From positions 6,294,001-6,358,000 of the forward strand of contig NC_002678.2 of NCBI RefSeq assembly GCF_000009625.1: a DNA stretch of 64,000 nucleotides, read 5' to 3'. Position numbers and translations under genes: made by a program. Below the pieces are notes generated by a model, which searched no databases, was not told the origin of the DNA, and worked only from the letters and a program-made list of their open reading frames with translations. Source of the stretch: Mesorhizobium japonicum MAFF 303099. GTDB taxonomy: Bacteria > Pseudomonadota > Alphaproteobacteria > Rhizobiales > Rhizobiaceae. Positions 29,515-38,278 of the stretch are shown here, piece after piece (position 1 is the first letter of the stretch; each line of letters begins with the position of its first letter).

Positions 29515-30174
29515 TCAGGCGGTGACCAGCGATTCGAGGGTCGGCAGGATCAGGGCTGGCGGAAAGTCCCGGTACTCCTCGGGCTGGTTGGAACGGTTGA
29601 TCCACACCGTGCGGAAGCCGAATTTGGTGGCGCCGGCAATGTCCCAGCGATTGGAGGACTGGAAGGACACCGCGCCGGGATAGAGGCGCCAGCCAGTGGC
29701 CACCATGTCGTAGACCGCCGGATCGGTCTTGAAGCGCCGCACCGTATCGACCGAGTAGATGTCGTCCAGAACCTGGTCGAGCGCGGCGGATTTGACCGCC
29801 GCTTCCAGCATTTCGGGCGAGCCGTTGGAGAGGAGCGCCAGCCTGGCTCCAGAGGCCTTGAGCGCCTTCAGCACGGCCGGTACCTCCGGGTAGCAGTCCA
29901 ACCGCCAGTAGGCTTCCAGCAGTTTTGTCCTGAGGCCGGGATCGGCGGAGGGGACCTTGCGCAAGGCGAAGTCGAGCGCCTGTTCGGTCAGCTGCCAGAA
30001 ATCGGCATAGGAGCCCATCAGCGAGCGCACCCAGGAATATTCGAGCTGCTTGGCGCGCCAGATTTCGGACAGCAACTGGCCGTCAGGTCCGATCCGGTCG
30101 GCATGCCGGCGCACGGCGGCATGCACGTCGAACAGCGTGCCGTAGGCATCGAAAACATAGGCAGCGTATTGCAT
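29515..30174 (-). CDS. L-2-haloacid dehalogenase-like HAD hydrolase (type II)
   Basis: The 219-residue enzyme starts with VFDAYGTLFD, where Asp9 is the HAD nucleophile. ALLSNGSPEML is motif II and SSNRWDIAGATKFGF the motif III/IV region, which carries the Ser-x-Asn-x-Trp-Asp typical of haloacid dehalogenase type II. It would convert L-2-haloacids to D-2-hydroxyacids, or act on a phosphorylated metabolite. The frame is open to 30606, but ATG 30174 starts the domain at its normal place and upstream codons lack family similarity. Confidence 0.88.
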   Translation of the reverse strand: MQYAAYVFDAYGTLFDVHAAVRRHADRIGPDGQLLSEIWRAKQLEYSWVRSLMGSYADFWQLTEQALDFALRKVPSADPGLRTKLLEAYWRLDCYPEVPAVLKALKASGARLALLSNGSPEMLEAAVKSAALDQVLDDIYSVDTVRRFKTDPAVYDMVATGWRLYPGAVSFQSSNRWDIAGATKFGFRTVWINRSNQPEEYRDFPPALILPTLESLVTA

Positions 30175-30328
30175 GGCGACAGTTTTGAGGCGAGGCGGGG
30201 CAAGGTGCAAGCCTTGATTGCATCGCGCCGCCGCTGGCCTCAACAAAACTGCCCCATGCCCGTTGACGGCAACGGCCAAAGCATCATCCAATGTCGTCAC
30301 ACAAGATTGATCGGAACGGGACAACGCG

Positions 30329-31207
30329 ATGACACTGGCGGCAGCGGCGCAATCCGCGACTTGGACTTTCGTCGATGGCGACTGGTACGAAGGCAATGTC
30401 GCCATTCTGGGTCCGCGCAGCCATGCCATGTGGCTCGGTACCAGCGTGTTCGACGGGGCGCGCTGGTTCGAGGGCGTGGCGCCCGACCTCGACCTGCATG
30501 CCAGGCGTGTGAACGCCTCGGCGATCGCGCTCGGCCTCAAGCCGAACATGTCTCCCGAACAGATCGTCGGGCTGACCTGGGACGGATTGAAGAAATTTGA
30601 CGGCAAGACGGCGGTCTATATCAGGCCGATGTACTGGGCCGAGCATGGTGGCTACATGGGCGTGCCCGCCGATCCCGCTTCGACCCGTTTTTGCCTTTGC
30701 CTCTATGAATCGCCGATGATCTCGCCGACCGGGTTTTCGGTGACGATGTCGCCGTTCCGGCGCCCGACGATCGAGACCATGCCGACCAACGCCAAGGCTG
30801 GGTGCCTCTATCCCAACAATGGCCGCGCCATCCTCGAAGCCAAGATGCGCGGCTTCGACAATGCTTTGGTTTTGGACATGCTGGGTAATGTCGCCGAGAC
30901 CGGAAGCTCCAACATCTTCCTGGTCAAGGATGGCCACGTGCTGACCCCGGCGCCGAACGGCACCTTCCTGTCCGGGATCACACGCTCGCGCACGATGACG
31001 TTGCTGGGCGAGTACGGATTCAAGACGACGGAAAAGACGCTGTCGGTGCGCGATTTCCTCGAAGCGGACGAAATATTCTCGACCGGCAACCATTCCAAGG
31101 TGGTGCCGATCACCCGCATCGAGGATCGCAATCTGCAACCCGGCCCGGTGGCCAAAAAGGCGCGCGAGCTTTATTGGGATTGGGCGCATTCGGCGTCGGC
31201 CGGCTGA
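30329..31207 (+). CDS. Branched-chain amino acid aminotransferase family (class IV)
   Basis: The 292-residue PLP enzyme carries the PLP lysine in TNAKAGCLYPN, the glutamate/TGSSNIF segment (VAETGSSNIFLVKDG), and GTFLSGITRSR that binds the cofactor phosphate. It transfers amino groups between glutamate and branched-chain keto acids. Fold-type IV also includes D-amino acid transaminases and ADC lyase, and the paralogue count in the genome cannot be judged here, so ilvE is likely but not assigned. Divergent from the dehalogenase gene. Confidence 0.85.
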   Translation: MTLAAAAQSATWTFVDGDWYEGNVAILGPRSHAMWLGTSVFDGARWFEGVAPDLDLHARRVNASAIALGLKPNMSPEQIVGLTWDGLKKFDGKTAVYIRPMYWAEHGGYMGVPADPASTRFCLCLYESPMISPTGFSVTMSPFRRPTIETMPTNAKAGCLYPNNGRAILEAKMRGFDNALVLDMLGNVAETGSSNIFLVKDGHVLTPAPNGTFLSGITRSRTMTLLGEYGFKTTEKTLSVRDFLEADEIFSTGNHSKVVPITRIEDRNLQPGPVAKKARELYWDWAHSASAG

Positions 31208-31227
31208 CGCGCCGGTCCGGCCTTTTT
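31198..31227 (+). terminator. Likely terminator overlapping the aminotransferase stop
   Basis: GGCCGG pairs with CCGGCC across a 13-base loop, followed directly by TTTTT. The stem begins within the last codons of the aminotransferase gene. The stem is short, so strength is uncertain. Confidence 0.55.
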
Positions 31228-31383
31228 GTCGCTGCGCGCTTCGCCGCAGGAAAACCGTGTGACAGTTTTCCGGAACCCGCCTAGAAAGGGGACCGGCGCT
31301 TCATTCCGGAGTTGTTCCAGCTCAATCCAGTCCTATCTTAATCCGGTATCCGCACCGGATTTTTCCACGAGGGAGTACTACCC

Positions 31384-31983
31384 ATGGCTTTTGAATTGCC
31401 CGCTCTGCCCTACGACTATGAGGCCTTGCAGCCTTACATGTCGAAAGAGACGCTGGAATATCACCACGACAAGCATCACAAGGCCTATGTCGACAATGGC
31501 AACAAGCTGGCTGCCGAGGCCGGAATGGGTGATCTGTCGGTCGAAGAGGTGGTCAAGCAGTCGTTCGGCAAGAATGCCGGTCTCTTCAACAATGCCGCGC
31601 AGCACTACAATCACATCCATTTCTGGAAGTGGATGAAGAAGGGCGGCGGCGGCAACAAGCTGCCGGCCGCGCTGCAGAAGGCTTTCGACAGCGATCTGGG
31701 CGGCTACGACAAGTTCAAGGCTGATTTTGTCGCCGCCGGCACGACGCAGTTCGGTTCGGGCTGGGCCTGGGTGTCCGTCAAGGACGGCAAGCTGGCGATC
31801 TCGAAGACCCCGAACGGCGAAAATCCGCTCGTTCATGGCGCCTCACCGATCCTCGGCGTCGACGTCTGGGAACACTCCTATTACATCGACTACCGCAACG
31901 CCCGCCCGAAATATCTCGAGGCCTTCGTCGACAGCCTGATCAACTGGGATCATGTGCTGGAGCTCTACGAAAAGGCAAAGTGA
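31384..31983 (+). CDS. sodB: Superoxide dismutase, Fe/Mn family
   Basis: The 199-residue cytoplasmic enzyme converts superoxide to oxygen and hydrogen peroxide. Metal ligands are His27 (EYHHDKH), His77 (AAQHYNHIHFW), and Asp and His in DVWEHSYYIDYRN. Gln73 in AAQ is the Fe-SOD arrangement, while rhizobial relatives are reported to accept Mn, so metal use stays open. GAGGGAG precedes the start and a textbook terminator follows, so it is monocistronic. Confidence 0.95.
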   Translation: MAFELPALPYDYEALQPYMSKETLEYHHDKHHKAYVDNGNKLAAEAGMGDLSVEEVVKQSFGKNAGLFNNAAQHYNHIHFWKWMKKGGGGNKLPAALQKAFDSDLGGYDKFKADFVAAGTTQFGSGWAWVSVKDGKLAISKTPNGENPLVHGASPILGVDVWEHSYYIDYRNARPKYLEAFVDSLINWDHVLELYEKAK

Positions 31984-31994
31984 TCGACAATCAG

Positions 31995-32026
31995 AAAGGC
32001 CCCGGCAATCCGGGGCCTTTCTTTTT
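31995..32026 (+). terminator. Rho-independent terminator of sodB
   Basis: AAAGGCCCCGG pairs perfectly with CCGGGGCCTTT (11 bp) around the loop CAAT, followed by CTTTTT, 11 bp past the sodB stop. Confidence 0.95.
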
Positions 32027-32142
32027 CCGTATCGATCAGTGGCTGCGAAGGCCCGGAAAAAACCATCCGAGCAGAGGGAATATTCCGTCGGCCGCGTCCG
32101 TTAACGTCGTGTCCCAAATACCTTCATCACGGAGCCAAATGA

Positions 32143-32580
32143 ATGAGAAAGCTTGTCATCGCCATCTCAATGCTCGCCTTCGCCGGTTCGGCGGCCTTTG
32201 CCGATCCGATCCTCGACCGGCAGGCTCTGATGAAGGAACGCGGAAAGATCGTCGGCGGGTTGGCGAAGGTCGCCAAGGGCGAGGATCCCTTTGATGCCGC
32301 GGCCGTGCTGACACAACTCCAGGCGTTGCAGGCGAATGCCGAGAAGCTCGACGTCGATGCGTTGTTCCCTGCCGGCAGCGATGCCGGCGACACCACGGCG
32401 GGGCCGAAGATCTGGGAAGACATGGCCGGCTTCAAGGCTACCGAGGACAAATATCTCGCCGACGTCAAGGCCGCCACCGCTGCTGCTCCCGGCGACGTTG
32501 ATGCCCTGAAGGGGCAGATCAACACCCTCGGCGGCGATTGCGGCACCTGTCACCAGACCTACAGGGTGAAAAAAGGCTGA
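32143..32580 (+). CDS. Cytochrome c556 / cytochrome c-prime family
   Basis: A Sec signal peptide (cleavage near AAFA-DP) precedes a four-helix-bundle cytochrome. The heme site is at the C terminus, Cys133-x-x-Cys136-His137 (CGTCH), and the likely axial Met is in RQALMKERGK near the mature N terminus, as in low-spin c556. It is a small periplasmic electron carrier. It is followed 9 bp later by a diheme cytochrome c gene, so the two probably work together. No dehydrogenase partner is adjacent. Confidence 0.92.
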   Translation: MRKLVIAISMLAFAGSAAFADPILDRQALMKERGKIVGGLAKVAKGEDPFDAAAVLTQLQALQANAEKLDVDALFPAGSDAGDTTAGPKIWEDMAGFKATEDKYLADVKAATAAAPGDVDALKGQINTLGGDCGTCHQTYRVKKG

Positions 32581-32589
32581 TAGCCGGCG

Positions 32590-33537
32590 ATGCCCTGGCT
32601 AAAAAAACTCGTCGGCGCCGTCGTCGTCCTGGGCGGTGTCGGCGCGGTCGCCGGCTGGGTCCTGTCGGCACCGGCCAAGCTGGACGCGACGGCCCTGGCG
32701 CAACTCGGGCCGGGCGACGCGACTAAGGGCAAGCGCATTTTCTATGCCGGCGGCTGCACCTCCTGCCACGCGAAGCCGGGTTCGCAGGGCGATGCGCGGC
32801 TTCAACTGGTCGGTGGTCTCCAGCTCAAGACGCCGTTCGGCACCTTTGTTCCGCCCAACATTTCGCAAGACCCTAAAGATGGCATCGGTGCGTGGTCGGT
32901 CGAGGATCTTGCCAACGCCATGCTCAAGGGCGTTTCGCCGTCCGGCGAGCATTTCTACCCGGCCTTTCCCTATGCGTCCTATGCCCGCATGAAGCCTTCG
33001 GACATTGCCGACCTCTATGCCTTCCTGAAGACGCTGCCCGCCGTCGCCGGCAAGGCGCCGGACAATTCGCTCGGTTTCCCCTTCAACATCCGTCGCGGCA
33101 TCGGCCTGTGGAAACGGCTTTATCTCAGCGACCAGCCTGTTGTTGCGCTGGCCGATGGCGAGCCTGAGCCGGTCATGGCCGGCCGCTATCTGGTCGAAGG
33201 GCCCGGCCATTGCGGTGAATGCCACAGCCCGCGCGACTTCGCAGGCGGCACCAAGAAAAGCGAGTGGCTGGCAGGTGCCGTGGCCGCCGAGGGCAGTGGA
33301 ATTGTGCCGAACATCACATCGGGCAAGGGCGGCCTCGCCAACTGGTCGGAAGCCGACATAGCCAACTATCTCGAAACCGGCTTCACGCCCAATTTCGATT
33401 CCGTCGGGGGCGCGATGGTCGACGTGCAGCGCAACATGGCCGCGCTGACACCGGAGGATCGGGCCTCGATCGCCGCCTATCTCAAGGCGGTACCGCCGCA
33501 TCCCAACGGTTATCCGGCGCGTAAGCCGGCGAGCTGA
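32590..33537 (+). CDS. Membrane-anchored diheme cytochrome c
   Basis: One N-terminal hydrophobic helix (LVGAVVVLGGVGAVAGWVL) anchors a periplasmic part with two c-type heme sites, GCTSCHAKPG near residue 56 and GHCGECHSPRD in the second half. Each is followed by a Met-containing segment that could supply the sixth ligand. The double c-domain layout resembles cytochrome subunits of alcohol, sugar or aldehyde dehydrogenases, but no such enzyme is adjacent. Its short spacing from the c556 gene indicates a two-gene operon. Confidence 0.88.
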   Translation: MPWLKKLVGAVVVLGGVGAVAGWVLSAPAKLDATALAQLGPGDATKGKRIFYAGGCTSCHAKPGSQGDARLQLVGGLQLKTPFGTFVPPNISQDPKDGIGAWSVEDLANAMLKGVSPSGEHFYPAFPYASYARMKPSDIADLYAFLKTLPAVAGKAPDNSLGFPFNIRRGIGLWKRLYLSDQPVVALADGEPEPVMAGRYLVEGPGHCGECHSPRDFAGGTKKSEWLAGAVAAEGSGIVPNITSGKGGLANWSEADIANYLETGFTPNFDSVGGAMVDVQRNMAALTPEDRASIAAYLKAVPPHPNGYPARKPAS

Positions 33538-33544
33538 TTGTCGA

Positions 33545-33934
33545 CTAGAGGTGCCGGTCGCCGAGGAAATCGAAGCCTGCCTCGAAGAAATGATTGTAGT
33601 TGCAGGTCAGTTCCTCGCCGGGCGCGATGTCGCGCAAGGCATAGGTTTCCTCTGGCGACGAGACATCGCAATTCGGCTCGTCGTCATGGTTCATGTAGCG
33701 GGCGTCGTCGGCTTCGAAGACGATGTAGGCCGGATCGCGCCGGTCCGGGTAGGAATAGCGGTCGAGATAGTTCTTCACCGGCCCGCTCTCGCCCTCATAG
33801 GTCTCGACGTCGATGATCCGGTCGAAGCGGGGGTCGAGCTTCCAGATCAGCGTGCCCATGGGGATGTGGTGCTTGGCAAAGACGCCAATGCCCTGGATCG
33901 GCGATTTGTCGAGATAGACGTCGACGAGCAGCAT
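33545..33934 (-). CDS. SET-domain protein
   Basis: The 129-residue protein is essentially one compact SET domain: GIGVFAKHHIPMGTLIW at the N terminus, the S-adenosylmethionine-binding YMNHDDEPNCDV motif and the catalytic-side EELTCNYNHF at the C terminus. SET proteins methylate lysines; bacterial targets are mostly unknown. The start at 33934 gives the domain a normal beginning; the frame is open to 34006. It stands alone, convergent with the cytochrome operon. Confidence 0.82.
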   Translation of the reverse strand: MLLVDVYLDKSPIQGIGVFAKHHIPMGTLIWKLDPRFDRIIDVETYEGESGPVKNYLDRYSYPDRRDPAYIVFEADDARYMNHDDEPNCDVSSPEETYALRDIAPGEELTCNYNHFFEAGFDFLGDRHL

Positions 33935-34084
33935 AATGGACCCTTGTGCGCGTGCGGGCTTCATCGCCCGGGAAAGTCGTGCAGGGGTAACGCGCGACCA
34001 TCGCAATTGCGAGGGGAAATAAGCAATGCGGAATTCAAAAAGTCATGATCGCTGAACCCAAAAGTGAACGTGCTGTCCGGAGCC

Positions 34085-34711
34085 TCAGCGTTGCTGCAAG
34101 GCCAGGCGCACGCCCAAGGCACAGTAGATGCCGCCGACAACCTTGCCCTGCCATTTCAGCACGGTCGGATTTCGGCGCAGGAAAGAGCCGAGGCGACCGG
34201 CGCTCACGGCAAAGACGACCGTGCTGAAAAGGCCGAGCACGACGAAGACAATTCCCAGCACGGCCAATTGAAGCATCACCGTTCCGTTTTCGGGCCGTAC
34301 GAACTGAGGCAGGAATGCTAGGAAAAACAGTGCGGTCTTGGGGTTGAGCACTTCGGTCAGGACGGCCTGCCGAAACGCCTTGCCGGCGGAGATCGCAAGC
34401 GCGCCGGCAGAGGGATCGGCCGGCGTTTTCTCGATGATGGCGCGAATGCCGAGGTAAACGAGGTAGGCCGCACCGATATATTTTACGATGCTGAACAGCG
34501 TCGCCGAGGTGGCGATGATCGCCGAGATGCCGAGTATCGCCATGACAGTGTGAAAAATGTCGCCGGCCGCGATCCCGGCGCCGGTCGCGATCCCGACCTT
34601 CGTTCCCGAACTCGTTGCCCGAGCGATCGTCAGCAGCGTGGCCGGACCTGGAATAAAGACAAAGCCGAGCACGACGGCGGTATAGGCGATCGATGTCGAC
34701 AAATCGATCAT
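34085..34711 (-). CDS. LysE/RhtB-family amino acid exporter
   Basis: The 208-residue inner membrane protein has about six hydrophobic helices and the family signature GFVFIPGPATLLTIARATSSG near the N terminus, plus LNPKTALFFLAFLPQF in the middle. Such translocators export amino acids such as lysine, homoserine or threonine. AGGAG lies before ATG 34711, which overlaps the stop of the oligopeptidase gene by 4 bp, so the two are co-translated. Export of amino acids released by the peptidase is a plausible link. Confidence 0.9.
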   Translation of the reverse strand: MIDLSTSIAYTAVVLGFVFIPGPATLLTIARATSSGTKVGIATGAGIAAGDIFHTVMAILGISAIIATSATLFSIVKYIGAAYLVYLGIRAIIEKTPADPSAGALAISAGKAFRQAVLTEVLNPKTALFFLAFLPQFVRPENGTVMLQLAVLGIVFVVLGLFSTVVFAVSAGRLGSFLRRNPTVLKWQGKVVGGIYCALGVRLALQQR

Positions 34712-36831
34712 CGGAGGGTCTCCTCGATAAGCTGCGCCTTGCCTGTAACCTTCAGCGCGAAGGAATAGGTATAGGCGATCTCCTCCAGCCTTGAAAACCG
34801 GCCGGAGGCCCCGGCATGACCGGAATCCATGTTGATCTTGAACAGCACCGGATTGTCGCCGCTCTTGCGGTCGCGCAGCCGCGCCACCCATTTGGCCGGT
34901 TCCCAATAGGTGACGCGCGGATCGGTGAGGCCGGCGAGCGCCAGGATCGGCGGATAGTCGAGGGCCGCGACATTGTCGTAAGGCGAGTAGGCGGCGATGG
35001 TGCGGTAGTCATCGGCGGACGCGATCGGATTGCCCCATTCCGGCCATTCCGGCGGCGTCAGCGGCAAGGTCGCGTCGAGCATGGTGGTGAGCACGTCGAC
35101 GAAGGGAACCTCGGCGACGATGCCGCCAAAACAGTCGGGCGCCATGTTGGCGATGGCGCCCATCAGCATGCCGCCGGCCGAGCCGCCTTGCGCGACTATG
35201 CGGTCATGCGCGCTATAGCGCTCGGCAACGAGATGGCGCGCACAGGCGATGAAATCCGTAAACGTGTTCATCTTGTGCGCCCGCTTGCCGTCATCGTACC
35301 AGCCATAGCCCTTGTCCTTGCCGCCGCGGACATGGGCGATGGCGTAGACGAAGCCGCGGTCGACCAGAGACAGGCAGTTGGTGTTGAAGGCCGCCGGCAC
35401 TGTGATGCCGTAGGAGCCGTAGCCGTAGAGCAGGCAAGGGGCTGATCCGTCGAGCGGCGTGTCTCGATGGTGCAGAAGCGAGATCGGCACCAGCTCGCCA
35501 TCGGCGGCCGGCGCCATCAGCCGCCTGGTGACATAATGGTCCGCATCGTGGCCGGATGGCACCTCCTGGGTCTTGAGCAGCGCACGTTCGCGGGTGCGCA
35601 TATTGTAGTCGAACACCTGCGCCGGCGTCGTCATCGACGAATAGGAAAAGCGCATGATCTCGGTGTCGTATTCATAGGAACCAGACAGGCCGAGCGAGAA
35701 AGCCTCCTCATCGAGAGACAGGAGATGCTCTTCGCCAGTGATACGGTCGCGCACGACGATGCGCGGCAGGCCCTCCTTGCGCTCGAGCCGGACCATATGG
35801 TCCTTGAAGCCGATCACCGACAGGATCAGCCGGCCCGGCTCGTGCGGTACCAGCTCCCGCCAGTTGGCGCGGACCGGATCGCTTGCCGGCGCCGTCATGA
35901 TCTTGAAGTCCTTGGCGCCGTCCGCATTGGTCAGGATGAAGAAGACGTCGCCGCCTTCCTCCAGCTCATACTGAAGGCCGGTCTCGCGCGCCGAAACAAC
36001 CTTGGGTTCGGCAAACGGATCGCTGGCGCTCAACAGGCGATATTCCGAAGTCTCGTGATCGTTGATGCCGATCATGATCCATTGGTTGTCGCGGGTGCCG
36101 TCGACATTCATGAAGAAGCCGGGATCGGTTTCCTCATAGATCAGGCGGTCGGTTCCAGGGTCTTGTCCAAGCGCGTGGAACAGCACCTTGGACGGGCGGT
36201 GGTTGGGATCGAGGCGGGTGTAGAAGAAACCGTCATTGCCTGCGTCCCAAACGCCCGACCCGCCTGTCGCGGGAATCTGGTCCGCCAGTTCCTTGCCATC
36301 GGCAAGGTCGCGCACGCGCAACGTGTAGAACTCGGAACCCTTGTCGTCGAATGCCCACAACAGCTTGCGGTGATCGGCCGAATGGTCGACACCGCCGAGC
36401 CGGAAATAGGCCTTGCCTTCCGCCTCGAGGTCGCCGTCGAGCAGGATCTGCTCGGTTCCGCCCTCGCGCGGCAAGCGGAAATAGCGCGGCTGCTCGCCGC
36501 CAAGCTTGAAGGAAGACCCATAGGCATAGGGCCCGTCCTTCATCGGAACGGAAGAATCGTCTTCCTTGATGCGGCCCTTCATCTCCTTGAAAAGCTGCTT
36601 CCGCAGGTCTGAAGTATCGGCCATCAGCTTCGACTGGTAGGCATTCTCGGCTTCGAGTTCGGCGCGGATCCCTGCATCGAGCAGGGAGGGGTCCCGAAAC
36701 ATCTCTTGCCAGTTGTCGGCCCGCAGCCAGGCATATTCGTCGGTTCGCGTGATGCCGTGATGCGTCTCGTAAACCGGCCGCTTCTGCGGTGTCGGCGGGC
36801 TGACGATCGGAAATCGGGAAGTCTTGGTCAT
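34708..36831 (-). CDS. ptrB: Oligopeptidase B (S9 family serine peptidase)
   Basis: The 707-residue cytoplasmic enzyme has an N-terminal beta-propeller and a C-terminal alpha/beta-hydrolase domain. The catalytic Ser551 is in AQGGSAGGMLMG, the His in MDSGHAGASGRF, and the Asp region in ALAGLTDPRVTYWEPAKW. The Glu residues that give OpdB its preference for Arg/Lys are plausible but I did not align them individually. It cuts small peptides after basic residues. Upstream of the LysE-type exporter in a two-gene operon. Confidence 0.92.
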   Translation of the reverse strand: MTKTSRFPIVSPPTPQKRPVYETHHGITRTDEYAWLRADNWQEMFRDPSLLDAGIRAELEAENAYQSKLMADTSDLRKQLFKEMKGRIKEDDSSVPMKDGPYAYGSSFKLGGEQPRYFRLPREGGTEQILLDGDLEAEGKAYFRLGGVDHSADHRKLLWAFDDKGSEFYTLRVRDLADGKELADQIPATGGSGVWDAGNDGFFYTRLDPNHRPSKVLFHALGQDPGTDRLIYEETDPGFFMNVDGTRDNQWIMIGINDHETSEYRLLSASDPFAEPKVVSARETGLQYELEEGGDVFFILTNADGAKDFKIMTAPASDPVRANWRELVPHEPGRLILSVIGFKDHMVRLERKEGLPRIVVRDRITGEEHLLSLDEEAFSLGLSGSYEYDTEIMRFSYSSMTTPAQVFDYNMRTRERALLKTQEVPSGHDADHYVTRRLMAPAADGELVPISLLHHRDTPLDGSAPCLLYGYGSYGITVPAAFNTNCLSLVDRGFVYAIAHVRGGKDKGYGWYDDGKRAHKMNTFTDFIACARHLVAERYSAHDRIVAQGGSAGGMLMGAIANMAPDCFGGIVAEVPFVDVLTTMLDATLPLTPPEWPEWGNPIASADDYRTIAAYSPYDNVAALDYPPILALAGLTDPRVTYWEPAKWVARLRDRKSGDNPVLFKINMDSGHAGASGRFSRLEEIAYTYSFALKVTGKAQLIEETLR

Positions 36832-36944
36832 TGCGTCTCGCTTGGGAACTATCTTGAAGGATGAATGAACACGCCGATCAGGGTGGGTTCAAGGACCGTA
36901 ACCTAGGGGTGGTGTCGGCTCCATGAGGTGGGCCGGGGGGAAAG

Positions 36945-37316
36945 ATGATGACTATTCGATCTCGGCTCGCTGCGACGTTCGCCGTTGCTTCGCTGACTCT
37001 GGTCTTTGCCGGCCAGTCTCATGCGGCCGTATTCGCGGCTTGGCAAGTGGCCAATGTGCCGTTCGGTGACACGCTCAACGTGCGCCAATATCCGTCCGGC
37101 ACCTCCCAGAAGCAGGCTGCATACCCCAACGGGACCGTCCTTCAGATGACAGGACGATGCACCGGCGGCGTAAACCTGCTCGACATCACTAATAAGCCGG
37201 CATGGAAGCAACAGCAGACGGTTCGCTATCGCTGGTGCGAAGTCTCGCACGACCCGGCCAAGAACGGCGCTTTCATCACCAACTGCGCCTATGGCAAGTA
37301 CATCACCCCGTATTGA
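36945..37316 (+). CDS. Secreted small protein with SH3-like domain
   Basis: A Sec signal peptide (cleavage near SHAAVFA) is followed by a roughly 95-residue domain resembling bacterial SH3: ANVPFGDTLNVRQYPSGTSQKQAAYPNGTVL is the SH3 start, with paired Cys residues in GRCTGG, RWCEV and NCAYG that may form disulfides in the periplasm. SH3b domains often bind cell-wall or other ligands. No partner is adjacent. Function unknown. Confidence 0.75.
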   Translation: MMTIRSRLAATFAVASLTLVFAGQSHAAVFAAWQVANVPFGDTLNVRQYPSGTSQKQAAYPNGTVLQMTGRCTGGVNLLDITNKPAWKQQQTVRYRWCEVSHDPAKNGAFITNCAYGKYITPY

Positions 37317-37763
37317 TCGACGGTCGTCGATTGATCGTGATGCGGCCGGCGGCACATACCGCCTGGTAGTCTGCGAAAAGGTGAGTGGCAACCTGCGGTT
37401 TTGTGGACAGATATGAACAACCAAGATTGACGGCGCCCTGGCAAAAGCAAACCAGAGCATTGAAAGTCGCTTTGTGAGTTATCGCGAATGTAACGATCAG
37501 CTGACGTTACGTCAGGCAATGGCGGTTTGGCGGGCGAAATATCGAAAAATTACATGATGCACGAAAGATTGAAGCTGATTGGCGAATAGTTGATCATATT
37601 TCGTAAATATAATGCAAAGGGTGAATTGACTTACTTGCCCTATGGTCGCATTGATGTGCCCGCGACACGAATCGTAGAAACTCTACCTGCTCAAAATTCG
37701 TGCGATGCCCTGCCTGTAAAAAAGGGCGCATGTCGACGTAACTCTTGTTGGGGCCTGAAGACC
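37317..37763. promoter_or_regulatory. AT-rich upstream region of mucR
   Basis: This 447-bp gap has no gene with a ribosome-binding site. It becomes AT-rich towards the right. It contains a perfect palindrome (listed separately) and a TATAAT at 37608-37613 that would give a leader of about 150 bases, but I see no -35 at proper spacing. MucR proteins bind AT-rich targets and autoregulate, so this is the expected place for such sites. Confidence 0.45.
37501..37515. promoter_or_regulatory. 15-bp perfect palindrome upstream of mucR
   Basis: CTGACGT-T-ACGTCAG is a perfect inverted repeat with 7-bp arms and a one-base centre, about 250 bp before the mucR start. It could be a binding site for a dimeric regulator. 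No T run follows, so it is not a terminator. Confidence 0.5.
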
Positions 37764-38189
37764 ATGGATATTGTCGAAACACCTTCCAGAAACAACGATG
37801 CGCTGATCGAGCTGACCGCTGATGTGGTGGCTGCCTATGTCAGCAACAACCCCGTGCCGGTCGGCGAATTGCCGAACCTCATATCGGATGTCCATGCCGC
37901 TCTCGGGCGTGTGGGCGGAACCGCCGAACAGCCTCCTGCCGACAAGCAGAAGCCGGCTGTCAACCCGAAGCGCTCGGTTCATGACGACTACATTGTCTGT
38001 CTTGAGGACGGCAAGAAGTTCAAGTCGCTCAAGCGTCACCTGATGACCCACTATGATCTGACGCCGGACCAGTATCGCGAAAAGTGGAATCTCGACCCGA
38101 GCTATCCGATGGTTGCTCCGAACTATGCGGCAGCCCGTTCGCAGCTCGCCAAGAAGATGGGCCTTGGCCGCAAGCGCAAGGCGCGGTAA
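37764..38189 (+). CDS. mucR: Ros/MucR-family zinc-finger regulator
   Basis: The 141-residue protein matches the Ros/MucR family, H-NS-like silencers that control exopolysaccharide, motility and symbiosis genes. The N-terminal half ([21 protein letters not shown]) is the oligomerisation part; the DNA-binding domain contains [21 protein letters not shown] then TPDQYREKW. The finger reads Cys-x2-Asp ... His-x4-His, so Asp replaces the second Cys of Ros, as in several M. loti family members. The frame is open to 37590, but ATG 37764 gives family length. A terminator follows. Confidence 0.93.
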   Translation: MDIVETPSRNNDALIELTADVVAAYVSNNPVPVGELPNLISDVHAALGRVGGTAEQPPADKQKPAVNPKRSVHDDYIVCLEDGKKFKSLKRHLMTHYDLTPDQYREKWNLDPSYPMVAPNYAAARSQLAKKMGLGRKRKAR

Positions 38190-38219
38190 TCGCTGTTCCG
38201 TCAGGTCGAACCGACGTCG

Positions 38220-38248
38220 ACGGCGCCTTCGGGCGCCGTTTGATTTTG
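38220..38248. terminator. Terminator between mucR and sufE (convergent)
   Basis: ACGGCGCC pairs with GGCGCCGT (8 bp) around the loop TTCG, followed by TTGATTTT. It lies in the 89-bp gap between two convergent stops and may serve mucR mainly. Confidence 0.8.
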
Positions 38249-38278
38249 AGAACAGGATTGCCGGCTGGCTGGAGGGTG

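Noticed and set aside
35467..36612. Plus-strand reading frame of 381 codons opposite oligopeptidase B
   Set aside because: Antisense shadow of a well-supported peptidase gene, with no ribosome-binding site or recognisable fold.
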